Source: Candidatus Bipolaricaulota bacterium (GTDB taxonomy: Bacteria > Bipolaricaulota > Bipolaricaulia > Bipolaricaulales > Bipolaricaulaceae). Taken from it: a stretch of 64,000 bases of DNA. Below, piece after piece: positions 43,260-51,990 of the stretch. Position numbers and translations under genes: made by a program. Position 1 is the stretch's first letter. Each line of letters opens with the position of its first letter. The stretch covers positions 62,001 to 126,000 of the forward strand of contig JACIWL010000001.1 of the NCBI GenBank assembly GCA_014360995.1, read 5' to 3'. A model generated the notes under the pieces. That model did not search any database. It saw only the letters and a program-made list of their open reading frames with translations, and was not told where the DNA came from.

Positions 43260-44650
43260 CTCAGGGCTTCCTCAAACGCCCAGGCCGCGGCAAGAAGGGT
43301 CCTTTCCGAAAGCCGCGGACCGATGAGCTGTAAGCCGAAGGGCAGTCCTTCGATCGTGCCACCAGGGATGGAAATAGCCGGAAGGCCGGCAAGGGCCGAA
43401 GGAATGGTGAAAAGGTCGGAAAGGTACATGGAGAGGGGATCGGCCTTCTCTCCGAGGCGGAACGCGGGGGTGGGCGAGGTCGGGCCGAAGATGAGGTCCA
43501 CCTTTTCAAACGCGCTTTGGAATTCTTGGGCGATGAGGGTTCGCACCCGCTGGGCCTTGCCATAGTACTGGTCGTAATAACCGGCGGAAAGGGCAAAAGT
43601 TCCCAAGGCAATGCGCCTTTTTACTTCCGGGCCAAACCCCAGTGTGCGGCTTTGCGCGATCATTTCCGCCACACCAGGGGCGAGGATACGCAGGGTGTAG
43701 CGCACCCCATCGTAGCGGGCGAGATTGGCCGAGGCCTCGGCGGAGGCGATGAGGTAATAGGCGGGAAGAGCGTATTCCGTGAGGGGAAGGGAGATCTCGA
43801 GGACCTGCGCCCCAAGCTCCTCCGCCACCGTGGACCATCGGTCGATCAAAGCCAGCGCTTCTTCCCCAAGCTCTTTTGGCGCATATTCTCGGGGGAGGCC
43901 CAACCGCAGCCCGGCCAACTTCGGGCGAAGGTCGGTCCAGTAATCCTGCGGGGGAAAGGTGAGGCTTGTGGAATCGCGGGGATCGTGGCCGGCAATTATG
44001 GAGAGAATTAAAGCGGCGTCGCGCACGGTGCGGGTGATGGGGCCGATCGTGTCCAAGGAGGAGGCGAAGGCCACGAGGCCGAAGCGGGAGACTAACCCGT
44101 ATGTGGGCCGGAGCCCCACCACCCCGCACAGGGCCGCGGGCTGGCGGACTGAGCCCCCTGTATCTGAACCCAGCGCGGCCAGGGCTTCCCCGGCGGCTAC
44201 GGCCGCCGCCGATCCCCCTGAGGACCCGCCCGGAACGCGCTCGGGATCCCACGGATTCCGCGTTGGCCCAAACGCCGAGTGCTCCGTAGAAGAGCCCATG
44301 GCGAACTCGTCGAGGTTGGTCTTCCCCTGCACTTGCCCTCCCGCCGCTCGAAGGCGTGCTACGGCTGTAGCCTCAAACGGAGAGCGGTAATTCGCCAAAA
44401 GTCTGGATCCGCAGGTGGTAGGGAAGTCCAGGGTGCAAATGTTGTCTTTTATGGCGATGGGAAGGCCCAAAAGGAGCGCATTCTGTTTTTCTTTGGCTTT
44501 GGTCCCAAGCTCCTCTTTTTCGGCCAGGGAGAGAAACGCGTGGATCACGGGCTCGCGCTTTTCGATGTTCTTATAGAGCTCATCCAAAATGTAGTCAAGC
44601 GCGATCTCCCCGCGTGCCAAAGCTTCCCGGGACTCCCAAAGGTCACGCAA
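43256..44650 (-). CDS. gatA: Asp/Glu-tRNA(Asn/Gln) amidotransferase subunit A
   Basis: 464 residues. Amidase signature with Lys (LPIAIKDNICT), cis-Ser (VPGGSSGGSAAAVAAG) and nucleophile Ser (GSDTGGSVRQPAALCG). Release of ammonia from Gln or Asn for transamidation of misacylated tRNA. The only in-frame start near the expected N-terminus is TTG 44650, just 4 bp after the 3' CCA of tRNA-Leu on the same strand, with no Shine-Dalgarno. gatB and gatC are not in the window. Confidence 0.95.
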   Translation of the reverse strand: MRDLWESREALARGEIALDYILDELYKNIEKREPVIHAFLSLAEKEELGTKAKEKQNALLLGLPIAIKDNICTLDFPTTCGSRLLANYRSPFEATAVARLRAAGGQVQGKTNLDEFAMGSSTEHSAFGPTRNPWDPERVPGGSSGGSAAAVAAGEALAALGSDTGGSVRQPAALCGVVGLRPTYGLVSRFGLVAFASSLDTIGPITRTVRDAALILSIIAGHDPRDSTSLTFPPQDYWTDLRPKLAGLRLGLPREYAPKELGEEALALIDRWSTVAEELGAQVLEISLPLTEYALPAYYLIASAEASANLARYDGVRYTLRILAPGVAEMIAQSRTLGFGPEVKRRIALGTFALSAGYYDQYYGKAQRVRTLIAQEFQSAFEKVDLIFGPTSPTPAFRLGEKADPLSMYLSDLFTIPSALAGLPAISIPGGTIEGLPFGLQLIGPRLSERTLLAAAWAFEEALR

Positions 44651-44654
44651 CGCC

Positions 44655-44745
44655 TGGTGCCGGGGGTGGGATTTGAACCCACACGGGGGGTGAATACCCC
44701 ACTGGATCCTGAGTCCAGCGCGTCTGCCAGTTCCGCCACCCCGGC
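44655..44745 (-). tRNA. tRNA-Leu (anticodon CAG)
   Basis: 91 nt including encoded CCA. Seven-bp acceptor GCCGGGG/CCCCGGC, anticodon stem CTGGA/TCCAG enclosing loop CTCAGGA (anticodon CAG), a long class II variable arm (GGGGTATTCACCCC), and T-arm GTGGG-TTCAAAT-CCCAC. Discriminator A. Upstream of gatA on the same strand and divergent from the Crp-family gene. Confidence 0.97.
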
Positions 44746-44832
44746 AGGCATCGCCATTCTACGGGCGGGCTTAGCTCTGTCAAGATTTGACGCCCGGCCT
44801 GGGCCCACGGTAGACTATTTTTGGTGAGGGTA

Positions 44833-45507
44833 ATGGTCGAACTTAAGGATTTTCGCGTGTTTAAAGATTTGAAGCCCGAGGAGCTTCAGAAACTCGAGGC
44901 CCTGGTGCGCAAGATCGATTACGGCGAAGAGGAGCTCATCTTTATGGAGGGCGCGCCGGCGTTCGGTTTTTATCTGGTGTTTAAAGGCGCGGTGAAGCTC
45001 GTCAAACGCAGCGCAAAAGGGAAATCGCAGATCCTAAAGATCGTGGGCCCGGGCGGGCTTTTGGGCGAGACGACACTTTTCGACAAGGGCCTTCACAACG
45101 CCTACGCGAAAACCCTCATCCCCTCCACGGTGGGGTTCATCGAGCGCGGGGACTTTTTCTTTTTTCTTGAGCACCACCCCAAGGTGATCTTCCGGTTTTT
45201 TGAGTACCTTTCCCTCGAGCTCAAGGCCTTCCAGAATAAGCTCGCGGAGCGCTCGTATGCCTCCAGTAAAGAGAGGCTAGCCCGGCTCATCCTGGCCCTG
45301 GACCGCCTGGGCCTGGAGCTTTCACGGGCGGAACTTGCGGAGATGGCCGGCGTTTCCTCAAAGACCGCAATCCGCACTCTCAGCGAGCTGGAGTCGCGGG
45401 GTATCATCAGCGTGGACAATCGCCGCATCAACGTGATAAAAGAGGACTACCTCCGGCGCCTGGCCGAGCCCTTCTCCCTCGAGATCGACAAGGCCATCAT
45501 CATCTAG
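44833..45507 (+). CDS. Crp/Fnr-family transcriptional regulator
   Basis: 224 residues from ATG 44833 behind GGTGAGG; a TTG 12 bp upstream is the alternative. Cyclic-nucleotide-binding-like beta roll (FMEGAPAFGFYLVFKGAVKLVKR, GGLLGETTLF), dimer helix, and a C-terminal winged helix (LSRAELAEMAGVSSKTAIRTLSELESRGIISV). There is no FNR-type cysteine cluster in the N-terminus, so not an obvious iron-sulfur oxygen sensor; effector unknown. Confidence 0.92.
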   Translation: MVELKDFRVFKDLKPEELQKLEALVRKIDYGEEELIFMEGAPAFGFYLVFKGAVKLVKRSAKGKSQILKIVGPGGLLGETTLFDKGLHNAYAKTLIPSTVGFIERGDFFFFLEHHPKVIFRFFEYLSLELKAFQNKLAERSYASSKERLARLILALDRLGLELSRAELAEMAGVSSKTAIRTLSELESRGIISVDNRRINVIKEDYLRRLAEPFSLEIDKAIII

Positions 45508-45565
45508 GCCCCTTGTGACCTCTGTCCTTGGCGGGAAAGGGCCGCCAGGGTAAAACCAAAGAGGT

Positions 45566-47386
45566 ATGAACCGGTCCCGTTGGCTACGGGAGCTTGTGGT
45601 TTTTAGTTCGTTCCTTGTCTGTGCCCTTTTACTTTGGGGGCTGGGTCTTGGCTACGATCCTCTGTTCCTCATGGCTTTCACGGGCGTTTGGACCGCTTTT
45701 TCCGTCCTCCTTCTGCGCTGGCCGTGGGTTGTGGGGGTTCCGTTTTTCGCGTTGGCCTTGGCCCTGCCAGCCCTTTGGACCCAGCCTTTGCCCGTTTTCC
45801 TCGCTGAGGCCCTGCTCCTTGGCGGTCTTTCCCTTTTTATTGGGGGGATTTCTTTTCTTTTGCGGCGGAAGACCTCCCACCGCCAAGTGCAACGAAAATT
45901 GGAGCTTTCCTACGGCGCCGAGGTCTTTGAGAACTCCCTCAACATCCTGCACGTGATCGACCGAGAAGGGAACGTGCTTAGGCGCAATCGACGCTCCCTT
46001 GAGCTTTTGGGCTGGCCACACCGGCGAACGCTGCACATAACAGAATATGTGCACCCCGAGGATCTCGGTCATTTCCGCATCGACCTTGAGCGCCTTTTTG
46101 AGCGCGGAGAGATCCGGGAAGTGCGGGTGCGGTTCCTCAAGGAAGATCGGGGCTTCATCAGTGTAGAGGTGCAGGCCAGGCGGGTCACGGGGAAGCTCGC
46201 CGTGTTGGAGGCCCGGGATCTTTCCGAGGTCCAGAAGCTTCAGATGGAGCTAGCCGAGGAGCGGGCGCGCTACCGCCACCTCATTGAGGACGGGATTGAC
46301 GCCCTGGACGTGGGGGTCATCCTCATCGACGCCAAAGGCCAAGTACTTTGGGCCAACCGCGCCCTGAGCAAGTTCTTCAGCCTCGATCGGGAGGCGTGGA
46401 TTGGGCATCCGGCCCTGCGTCTTTTGGAGCGCATCGGCATGGTCTTGGAGGATGGGGAGAGCTTCTTTGCCACGGTGCGGGAAAGCTATCAGGCGGGAAC
46501 GGGAGTGGAGGGATTGATCGTGCAGGTCCGGCCGGGAAAGGGACGCGAGGAGCGGGTCTTGCAATATTTCAGCGTTCCTTTGAGCAGCTCCCGAGGCCGC
46601 GGTGGAAGGGTGGACTACTTTGCCGATGTCACGGATCTAAAGAAACTCGAGGCCGAACTTCGGGAGCAAAAAAGGCTTTTGGAGGAGGCCAATGATCGTC
46701 TTCGCTCCTTCAACGCCGCCGTTTCCCACGACCTGCGCAACCCCACGCGGGCGGCGCTGGGCTATGTCCAGATGGTCTTGGCCCAGCACGACGGGGTCCT
46801 TCCCCCGGAAGTGCGCCGGGATTTAGAGCTTGCCAAGGGGCGGCTAGAGCGCATGGACCGCATGCTAGAGGACCTCTCCCGCTATTCCAAGATGCGGCTT
46901 GATCCTTCTCAGTTCGAGCCGATCGATCTCAACAAGCTCTTGGCCGACGTCCGCGCGGACTTGGGTTCGCTTCTTGCTGGGGTGGAGTTGCGCCTTCCTC
47001 CCGACCTTCCCCAAATTTACGGGCGGCCCAGCCTCATTGGGGAGCTTTTCTCTAACCTCATCCACAACGCTGTGAAGTTCAACGATAAGCCCAATCCGGT
47101 GGTGGAGGTGGGATGGAAGCCCCATCGCGGGGAAACCTACCTCTTTTGGGTGCGGGACAATGGTCCTGGCATTCCTCCCGAGTATTTGGAAAAGATCTTC
47201 CGGCTGTTTGAACAACTTGATCGGACGAAGGAGGGGACCGGTGCGGGCTTGGCCATATGTCGCCGCATCGTGGAGGAACACGGGGGCCGGATCTGGGCGG
47301 AGTCCCAGCTCGGGCAGGGAGCGACCTTCTACTTCACCCTGCCCAGGCTGCCCGTAAGAAAAGGGGTGGAGAGCAATGCCCGTTGA
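45566..47386 (+). CDS. Membrane PAS-domain sensor histidine kinase
   Basis: 606 residues. Three to four N-terminal membrane helices (residues ~9-98), then PAS 1 (FENSLNILHVIDREGNVLRRN), PAS 2 (GIDALDVGVILIDAKGQVLWAN), a short coiled coil (LKKLEAELREQKRLLEEANDRL), HisKA with phospho-His in FNAAVSHDLRNPTRAALGY, and HATPase_c (N-box NLIHNAVKFND, G1 VRDNGPGIPPEYLEKIF, G2 GTGAGLAICRRIVEEHGG). Overlaps the response-regulator gene by 11 bp, so they form a pair. Confidence 0.95.
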   Translation: MNRSRWLRELVVFSSFLVCALLLWGLGLGYDPLFLMAFTGVWTAFSVLLLRWPWVVGVPFFALALALPALWTQPLPVFLAEALLLGGLSLFIGGISFLLRRKTSHRQVQRKLELSYGAEVFENSLNILHVIDREGNVLRRNRRSLELLGWPHRRTLHITEYVHPEDLGHFRIDLERLFERGEIREVRVRFLKEDRGFISVEVQARRVTGKLAVLEARDLSEVQKLQMELAEERARYRHLIEDGIDALDVGVILIDAKGQVLWANRALSKFFSLDREAWIGHPALRLLERIGMVLEDGESFFATVRESYQAGTGVEGLIVQVRPGKGREERVLQYFSVPLSSSRGRGGRVDYFADVTDLKKLEAELREQKRLLEEANDRLRSFNAAVSHDLRNPTRAALGYVQMVLAQHDGVLPPEVRRDLELAKGRLERMDRMLEDLSRYSKMRLDPSQFEPIDLNKLLADVRADLGSLLAGVELRLPPDLPQIYGRPSLIGELFSNLIHNAVKFNDKPNPVVEVGWKPHRGETYLFWVRDNGPGIPPEYLEKIFRLFEQLDRTKEGTGAGLAICRRIVEEHGGRIWAESQLGQGATFYFTLPRLPVRKGVESNAR

Positions 47387-47816
47387 ACGCCGGATGACGA
47401 TCCTGGTGGTGGAGGACGATCCTTACCACTACGAGCTTATTGAGCGGTCCGTGCGCAGCTTGGAGAAGGCCAACGTCCGCTACGACCTCTTTTGGGTCAA
47501 GGACGGGGAGGAAGCTTTGGATTTTCTTTTCCGCCGCAAAAACTACGCCCAGGCTCCGCGGCCAAACCTCGTCCTTTTGGACCTCCGCCTCCCCAAGAAA
47601 AGCGGCTTGGAGGTCCTGGAGGAGGTCAAAAAGGACGAAAGGCTTCGCAAGATCCCGGTGGTGGTCCTCACCGTGTCCACCGATGAGGAGGACATGGTGC
47701 GGGCCTACGACTCGGGAGCCGCCGGTTTCCTGCAGAAGCCGGCCTCGCCCGAGGAGTTCGATCGGCTTCTCACCACTGTTTGGGAGTACTGGCGGATCGC
47801 GAAGTTGCCGGACTAG
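47376..47816 (+). CDS. Single-domain response regulator (CheY/Rcp1-like)
   Basis: 146 residues, receiver domain only: acidic pocket VVEDDPYHYELI, phospho-Asp in LVLLDLRLPKKSG, conserved Thr/Ser in VVVLTVSTDEED and Lys in FLQKPASPEEF. There is no output domain, as in the Rcp1 group partnered with PAS/phytochrome-type kinases. Coupled to the kinase by overlapping start. Confidence 0.94.
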   Translation: MPVERRMTILVVEDDPYHYELIERSVRSLEKANVRYDLFWVKDGEEALDFLFRRKNYAQAPRPNLVLLDLRLPKKSGLEVLEEVKKDERLRKIPVVVLTVSTDEEDMVRAYDSGAAGFLQKPASPEEFDRLLTTVWEYWRIAKLPD

Positions 47817-47832
47817 TGTCCGAGTTTTTTGG

Positions 47833-47855
47833 CTCAAAGGTTCCTTTCCTTTGAG
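47833..47855 (+). terminator. Hairpin downstream of the two-component genes
   Basis: Perfect 8-bp stem (CTCAAAGG / CCTTTGAG), loop TTCCTTT, 16 bp after the response-regulator stop; only a weak T-stretch follows. Confidence 0.45.
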
Positions 47856-47906
47856 GAGTTTGTCGTTGCTTGTGGTATCCGGTGCGCACTAGGCTCGATT
47901 TGGCTT

Positions 47907-48016
47907 GGCGTGCCGGGCGAGGTGCTGGCCCAACGGGGTTTCCAGCCCCACCTTCCGGGTGGAATAATTTAGGCCCGGCGGGCGGGTTGCCGTTCGATTC
48001 GGCAAGGCACGCCCCA
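47907..48016 (+). ncRNA. Candidate structured RNA with tRNA-like acceptor and T-arm
   Basis: Ends pair as an acceptor-like stem (GGCGTGCC 47907-47914 with GGCACGCC 48006-48013) directly followed by CCA. Just inside the 3' strand lies a T-arm-like hairpin, stem TTGCCG/CGGCAA with loop TTCGATT (47987-48005), identical to a tRNA T-loop. The ~70 bp between contain GGGC...GCCC, GGGG-TTTCCAG-CCCC and CCACC...GGTGG stems, but no conventional D-arm or unambiguous anticodon arm. At ~109 nt it is too long for a standard tRNA. It could be a pseudo-tRNA, an unusual tRNA, or a 5' regulatory RNA. Alternative pairings (CCGGGC with GCCCGG) exist. Confidence 0.4.
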
Positions 48017-48047
48017 TGACCCCCTCCTGGCCTCCTTCCTCCTCGCG

Positions 48048-48074
48048 GGGGGAGGGGAAGACCTCCCCTCCCCC
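48048..48074. repeat. Strong 10-bp inverted repeat upstream of the BMP promoter
   Basis: GGGGGAGGGG / CCCCTCCCCC with a 7-base loop. There is no T-run on either side, so not an ordinary terminator. It lies 6 bp before the -35 box. Confidence 0.6.
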
Positions 48075-48080
48075 ACCGTC

Positions 48081-48110
48081 TTGACCGCCCCTTGCGTTTG
48101 CCACTACCAT
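48081..48110 (+). promoter_or_regulatory. Candidate promoter of the BMP transporter operon
   Basis: TTGACC (48081-48086), 18-bp spacer, TACCAT (48105-48110; the same -10 as the LacI operon). Shine-Dalgarno AAGGAGGGG follows before ATG 48158. Confidence 0.5.
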
Positions 48111-48157
48111 GGGAAAACCCTTGGGACCATTCCGAGGGAGGAAGGAGGGGAGTGGGT

Positions 48158-49315
48158 ATGAAACGATTCTTGCTAGCTTCTTTGGTTTTAGCGGTTCTGA
48201 GCATGCCGGTCTTGGCCGGCCGGGTGGCCCTCATCCTCGACGTGGGCGGCCGCGGTGACCTTTCCTTCAACGACATGGGCTTCAAAGGGACGGAGGAGGC
48301 CTGTGCGGACTTTGGCTGGGAGATGGTGGAGATCCAGTCCGCCACCTCCGCTGACTACCTCCCCAACATCCGCAACGCCGCCCGCACCGGAAAGTTCGAC
48401 CTCATCATCTGTGTGGGCTTCCTCCTTGCGGACGCGTTGAGCGAGGTGGCTCCAGAGTTCCCCAACCAGAAGTTCGCCATTATCGACGCGGTAGTTTCTC
48501 ACCCGAACGTGCTTTCCATCGTGTTTGAGGAGCAGGAGGGCTCGGCTCTGGTGGGGGCGCTGGCGGGCATGCTCGCCGCGGAATACGGCTATCCCTACGT
48601 GGGCGTAGTTCTTGGGATCGAGATCCCCGTCCTTTACCACTTCGAGGGTGGCTATCGCTTCGGCATCGATTGGGGCCTAAAGAAGTACGAGGAGGTTACG
48701 GGCAAGAAGGCCGATGTGGGGCTCCTTTGGGTCTACACTGGGACCTTCTCGGACATCGCCAAGGGGAAGGCTGCGGCGGAGGCCCAGCTCGAGCAGGGCG
48801 CAGTGGCGGTGTATAACGTAGCTGGCCCCTTGGGGATCGGCATTCTGGAGGCGGTTACGGCCAAACTGGCCAAGGAAGGCCGCGAAGCAGGCCCGCCGTT
48901 CATGATCGGTGTGGATGCCAACCAGGACTGGATGGGCGACGGAAACAAAGTCGTTGCCTCCATGATGAAGCGGGTGGATGTGGGCTGCTACACGGCCATC
49001 AAGATGGTCCACGAGGGCACGTTCCAGGGCGGCGTCCTCTCCTTGGGCCTGAAGAACAAAGGCGTGGCAATTAGCCGTTATCAGGACCTCTTGGACTTCA
49101 TCGACTTCGGCATCAAGGCCGGGGCCATCACCGAGGCCGATCGGGAAAGGATCATCGAAAACTGGAAGGCCATGAGGGAAGCCATTCCGCAGTGGATCTG
49201 GCAAGCGGTGGACGAGCTTGAGGTCAAGATCCTCTCCGGGGAGATCGTTGTGCCCAAGCCCGAAACCCGGGAGGAGATGCTGGCGGTGCGGGCCGAGTAT
49301 CCGCTCACCCGCTAG
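48158..49315 (+). CDS. BMP-family (PnrA/TmpC-like) solute-binding protein
   Basis: 385 residues from ATG 48158; a frame further upstream would cover the promoter. Signal peptide LLASLVLAVLSMPVLAG without a lipobox cysteine. Family features: ALILDVGGRGDLSFNDMGFKGTEEA, IDAVVSHPNVLSIVFEEQEGSALVGALAGM, and MIGVDANQDWMGDGNKVVASMMKRVDVGCYTAIK. BMP proteins bind purine nucleosides or related heterocycles for the RbsA-like importer encoded next. A terminator-like hairpin follows, allowing excess binder. Confidence 0.93.
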   Translation: MKRFLLASLVLAVLSMPVLAGRVALILDVGGRGDLSFNDMGFKGTEEACADFGWEMVEIQSATSADYLPNIRNAARTGKFDLIICVGFLLADALSEVAPEFPNQKFAIIDAVVSHPNVLSIVFEEQEGSALVGALAGMLAAEYGYPYVGVVLGIEIPVLYHFEGGYRFGIDWGLKKYEEVTGKKADVGLLWVYTGTFSDIAKGKAAAEAQLEQGAVAVYNVAGPLGIGILEAVTAKLAKEGREAGPPFMIGVDANQDWMGDGNKVVASMMKRVDVGCYTAIKMVHEGTFQGGVLSLGLKNKGVAISRYQDLLDFIDFGIKAGAITEADRERIIENWKAMREAIPQWIWQAVDELEVKILSGEIVVPKPETREEMLAVRAEYPLTR

Positions 49316-49332
49316 GCGTTCGGGAGCAAACG

Positions 49333-49378
49333 GGGCCTGGGGTCCGAAAAACTGTACCGGGTCCCAGGCCCTCTTTTT
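49333..49378 (+). terminator. Terminator/attenuator between BMP gene and ATPase gene
   Basis: 9-bp stem (GGGCCTGGG 49333-49341 / CCCAGGCCC 49363-49371) then TCTTTTT. The next start codon is only 9 bp beyond the T-run. Confidence 0.85.
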
Positions 49379-49387
49379 AAACGTGCC

Positions 49388-50929
49388 ATGGCTCAGTTTC
49401 TCTTGCGGGCAGAAGGCCTGACCAAGGTCTATCCGGATGGGACCTTGGCCCTCTCCGGTGTGAACCTCACCGTGCGCCCGGGCGAGGTTCTCGGCCTCCT
49501 TGGGGAGAACGGGGCTGGGAAAACGACGCTCACGAAAATTCTCTCCGGGCTCCTTTCGCCAACGGCTGGTCGGCTTTTGACGCCTAGAGGGCCGATCCGC
49601 TTCCATTCCCCAAAGGACGCGCTGAAAATGGGCATTGGCATGGTCCACCAGCATTTCGCCCTCGTGGATACCTTCACAGCCTTGGAAAACGTGGCCCTCG
49701 GGTTAGGAGGAATCAGCCTTCCCTCCCTGCGAAGAAAGCTGGAAAAGCTGATGGAGGACACGGGGCTTCGTGTGCCCTTGGATGTCCCCGTGGAGAAGCT
49801 GGCGGTGGGAGAGCGCCAGCGCGTGGAAATCCTCAAAGTCCTCGCCCGTGATGTGGAGCTCCTCATTTTGGACGAGCCGACAAGCGTCCTCACCCCTGTG
49901 GAGACTGCTGAGCTCTTTAAGTTTCTTCGCAATCTTCGCGATCAGGGAAAGGGCGTCATTTTCATCACCCACAAGCTCAAGGAGGCCCTGACCGTCACCG
50001 ACCGGATCGTGGTTCTGCGGCGGGGAAAGGTGGCAGGCGAGGTTTTCACAAGAGAGACCACTGCGGCGGAACTGGCCCGGCTCATGATCGGAACGGAGGT
50101 GGAGATCGGCCGGCGTCCCGTGGAATTGGCCTTGGAAGGGGAAGTTCAAGCACTAGCTGGCGCCCCGTCCCAAGGAGAGCCAGTTCTGGTAGTAAAGGAT
50201 CTGCAGGTGAGGTCTGACACCGGGGAGCTCGCCGTGCGCGGCCTTTCTTTCGAGCTTTACCCGGGGGAGATCTTTGGCATCGCCGGGGTGGAGGGGAATG
50301 GTCAGACCGAGCTTGTGGAGGCCATCTGCGGCCTGCGTCGCGTGGAGTCCGGAGAGGTATGGCTTTTAGGGCAAAACGTGGTCGGGCGGCCTCCAACGGA
50401 ACTGTACCGCCTGGGAATGGCACACATCCCCGAGGACCGTTGGAAATACGGGCTGATCCTTCCCTTCACCGTGGCGGAGAACGCGATCCTTGGTCTTCAA
50501 CGGAGGTTTCACGCTGCTGGTTTTCTCCGGGCCTGGGCGGTGAGGACCCATGCGGCGAGGATCGTCCGAGAGTTCGGCGTGCAGACCGCTGGCCTTTTTG
50601 CCCAAGCGAAGAGCCTCTCCGGAGGGAATCAGCAGAAGCTCATCGTCGGCCGTGAGCTTTCCAAGGATCCCAAGGTGGTGGTGGCGGCCCAGCCCACGCG
50701 GGGCCTGGACATCGGGGCGGCCCAATTTATCCGCGATCTGCTCCTGCGACTTCGGGAGGAGGGGCGGGCCATCCTCCTTGTCTCCGCCGATCTCGATGAG
50801 GTTTTGGCTCTCTCCGACCGGGTGGCCTTTATGTATGAAGGGACATTCACGGGGTTGGCCGGGCCGGCGGAGCTCACGCCGGAAACGATCGGCCTTCTCA
50901 TGGGCGGGGTAAAAGCGGAGCCAAGATGA
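49388..50929 (+). CDS. Nucleoside-type ABC transporter ATPase with two ABC domains (RbsA/YufO-like)
   Basis: 513 residues. Domain 1 has Walker A GENGAGKTT (~residues 39-47), a degenerate signature (LAVGERQRVEI) and Walker B LLILDEPTSVLTP. Domain 2 has a degenerate Walker A (GVEGNGQTE), a good signature LSGGNQQKLIVGREL and VAAQPTRGLDIG. This complementary degeneracy is normal for the family. ATG 49388 has no Shine-Dalgarno and lies next to the terminator T-run. It overlaps the first permease by 4 bp. Confidence 0.94.
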   Translation: MAQFLLRAEGLTKVYPDGTLALSGVNLTVRPGEVLGLLGENGAGKTTLTKILSGLLSPTAGRLLTPRGPIRFHSPKDALKMGIGMVHQHFALVDTFTALENVALGLGGISLPSLRRKLEKLMEDTGLRVPLDVPVEKLAVGERQRVEILKVLARDVELLILDEPTSVLTPVETAELFKFLRNLRDQGKGVIFITHKLKEALTVTDRIVVLRRGKVAGEVFTRETTAAELARLMIGTEVEIGRRPVELALEGEVQALAGAPSQGEPVLVVKDLQVRSDTGELAVRGLSFELYPGEIFGIAGVEGNGQTELVEAICGLRRVESGEVWLLGQNVVGRPPTELYRLGMAHIPEDRWKYGLILPFTVAENAILGLQRRFHAAGFLRAWAVRTHAARIVREFGVQTAGLFAQAKSLSGGNQQKLIVGRELSKDPKVVVAAQPTRGLDIGAAQFIRDLLLRLREEGRAILLVSADLDEVLALSDRVAFMYEGTFTGLAGPAELTPETIGLLMGGVKAEPR

Positions 50930-51990
50930 GCTGGCTTTGGCGTGGTTTTCGTCCGATTCTGGAGTCCGTTTTGGCCGGGTTGATCGGTCTTGGGGCTGGG
51001 GCCCTCATCATGCGGGCTTGGGGCTACCACCCATGGTCGGCGTATGTAGTCCTGTTCAAAGAAAGCTTCGGAAGCGGTTATGGGCTAGCCAGCGCCCTAG
51101 CCAACGCCACCCCTCTCATCCTCACCGCCCTAACTTTTGCCATCGGCGCTCGGGCTGGGCTTTTCATCATCGGGGCGGAAGGGATGATGTACATGGGGGC
51201 CATGGGCGCAGTGGCCCTAAGCCTTTTTAAGCTTCCCGCCGGGATTCATGCCCTTTTGGCCCTCCTTTGTGCGGCTGCCGCGGGGATCCTTTGGGGGCTT
51301 ATCCCTGCCCTCCTTCGCGCCTATCGCGGCGTGCACGAGGTCATCTCCACCATCATGTTCAACTGGCTCAGCCACTTTTTGGCTTTTTACCTCGTGGCTA
51401 ACGTACTCGTCGATCCCGTTAGAGCCGAAAAAACCCTTTCTGTGGCGAAGACGAGCCGCCTCCCCCTCCTCATGCGGGGGACGGACCTCTCCCTGGGAAT
51501 CGTGGTGGCCGGGTTTTTCGCCCTTTTGCTTTACGTTTTTCTCTGGCACACTGTAATCGGCTATGAAGCTCGGGCGGCTGGAGCCAATCCCCACGCCGCT
51601 CGGTATGGCGGGGTCTCCCCGCAGAAGACGGTGCTTTTGGTGTTCGCGTTGGGAGGAGCCGTCGCGGGTCTGGCTGGTGCGGTGGAGGTCATGGGGCGTC
51701 CTCCCACCTATGCTGTCTATAGCGGTCTCACCAATATCGCTGGTTTTGGCTTTGACGGGATTGGCGTGGCCATGATCGGCCGCATCCATCCTTTGGGGAT
51801 CATCCCCGCGGCCGTTTTTTACGGGGGCCTACAGGCCGGGGCTAGGCTCATGCAGATGGAGGCTGGTGTTCCTTTTGAGATGGTCCGTGCCGTTCAAGGG
51901 GCCATCGTCTTGGCCTTGGCCCTGCCCGAGCTTACCCGCATCCTTAAGGTCTTTGGGCGCAGGTTAAAAGTGAGGAGGGAACAGGCATGA
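50926..51990 (+). CDS. Nucleoside-type ABC transporter permease (YufP-like)
   Basis: 354 residues, about 8-9 membrane helices. Motifs of the BPD_transp_2 family: IGAEGMMYMGAMGAVA, GVHEVISTIMFNWLSHF, GANPHAARYGGVSP, and AGAVEVMGRPPTYAVYSGLTNIAGFGFDGIGVAMIG. Four-bp overlaps on both sides. Confidence 0.93.
   Translation: MSWLWRGFRPILESVLAGLIGLGAGALIMRAWGYHPWSAYVVLFKESFGSGYGLASALANATPLILTALTFAIGARAGLFIIGAEGMMYMGAMGAVALSLFKLPAGIHALLALLCAAAAGILWGLIPALLRAYRGVHEVISTIMFNWLSHFLAFYLVANVLVDPVRAEKTLSVAKTSRLPLLMRGTDLSLGIVVAGFFALLLYVFLWHTVIGYEARAAGANPHAARYGGVSPQKTVLLVFALGGAVAGLAGAVEVMGRPPTYAVYSGLTNIAGFGFDGIGVAMIGRIHPLGIIPAAVFYGGLQAGARLMQMEAGVPFEMVRAVQGAIVLALALPELTRILKVFGRRLKVRREQA

Noticed and set aside
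44833-45507. FNR-type oxygen sensor for the Crp-family regulator
   Set aside because: No N-terminal cysteine cluster is present, so iron-sulfur sensing is not supported.
47907-48016. tRNA-Sec (selenocysteine) interpretation of the structured RNA
   Set aside because: The stacked acceptor/T-arm length is suggestive, but no loop with anticodon TCA and no six-bp D-stem can be drawn.
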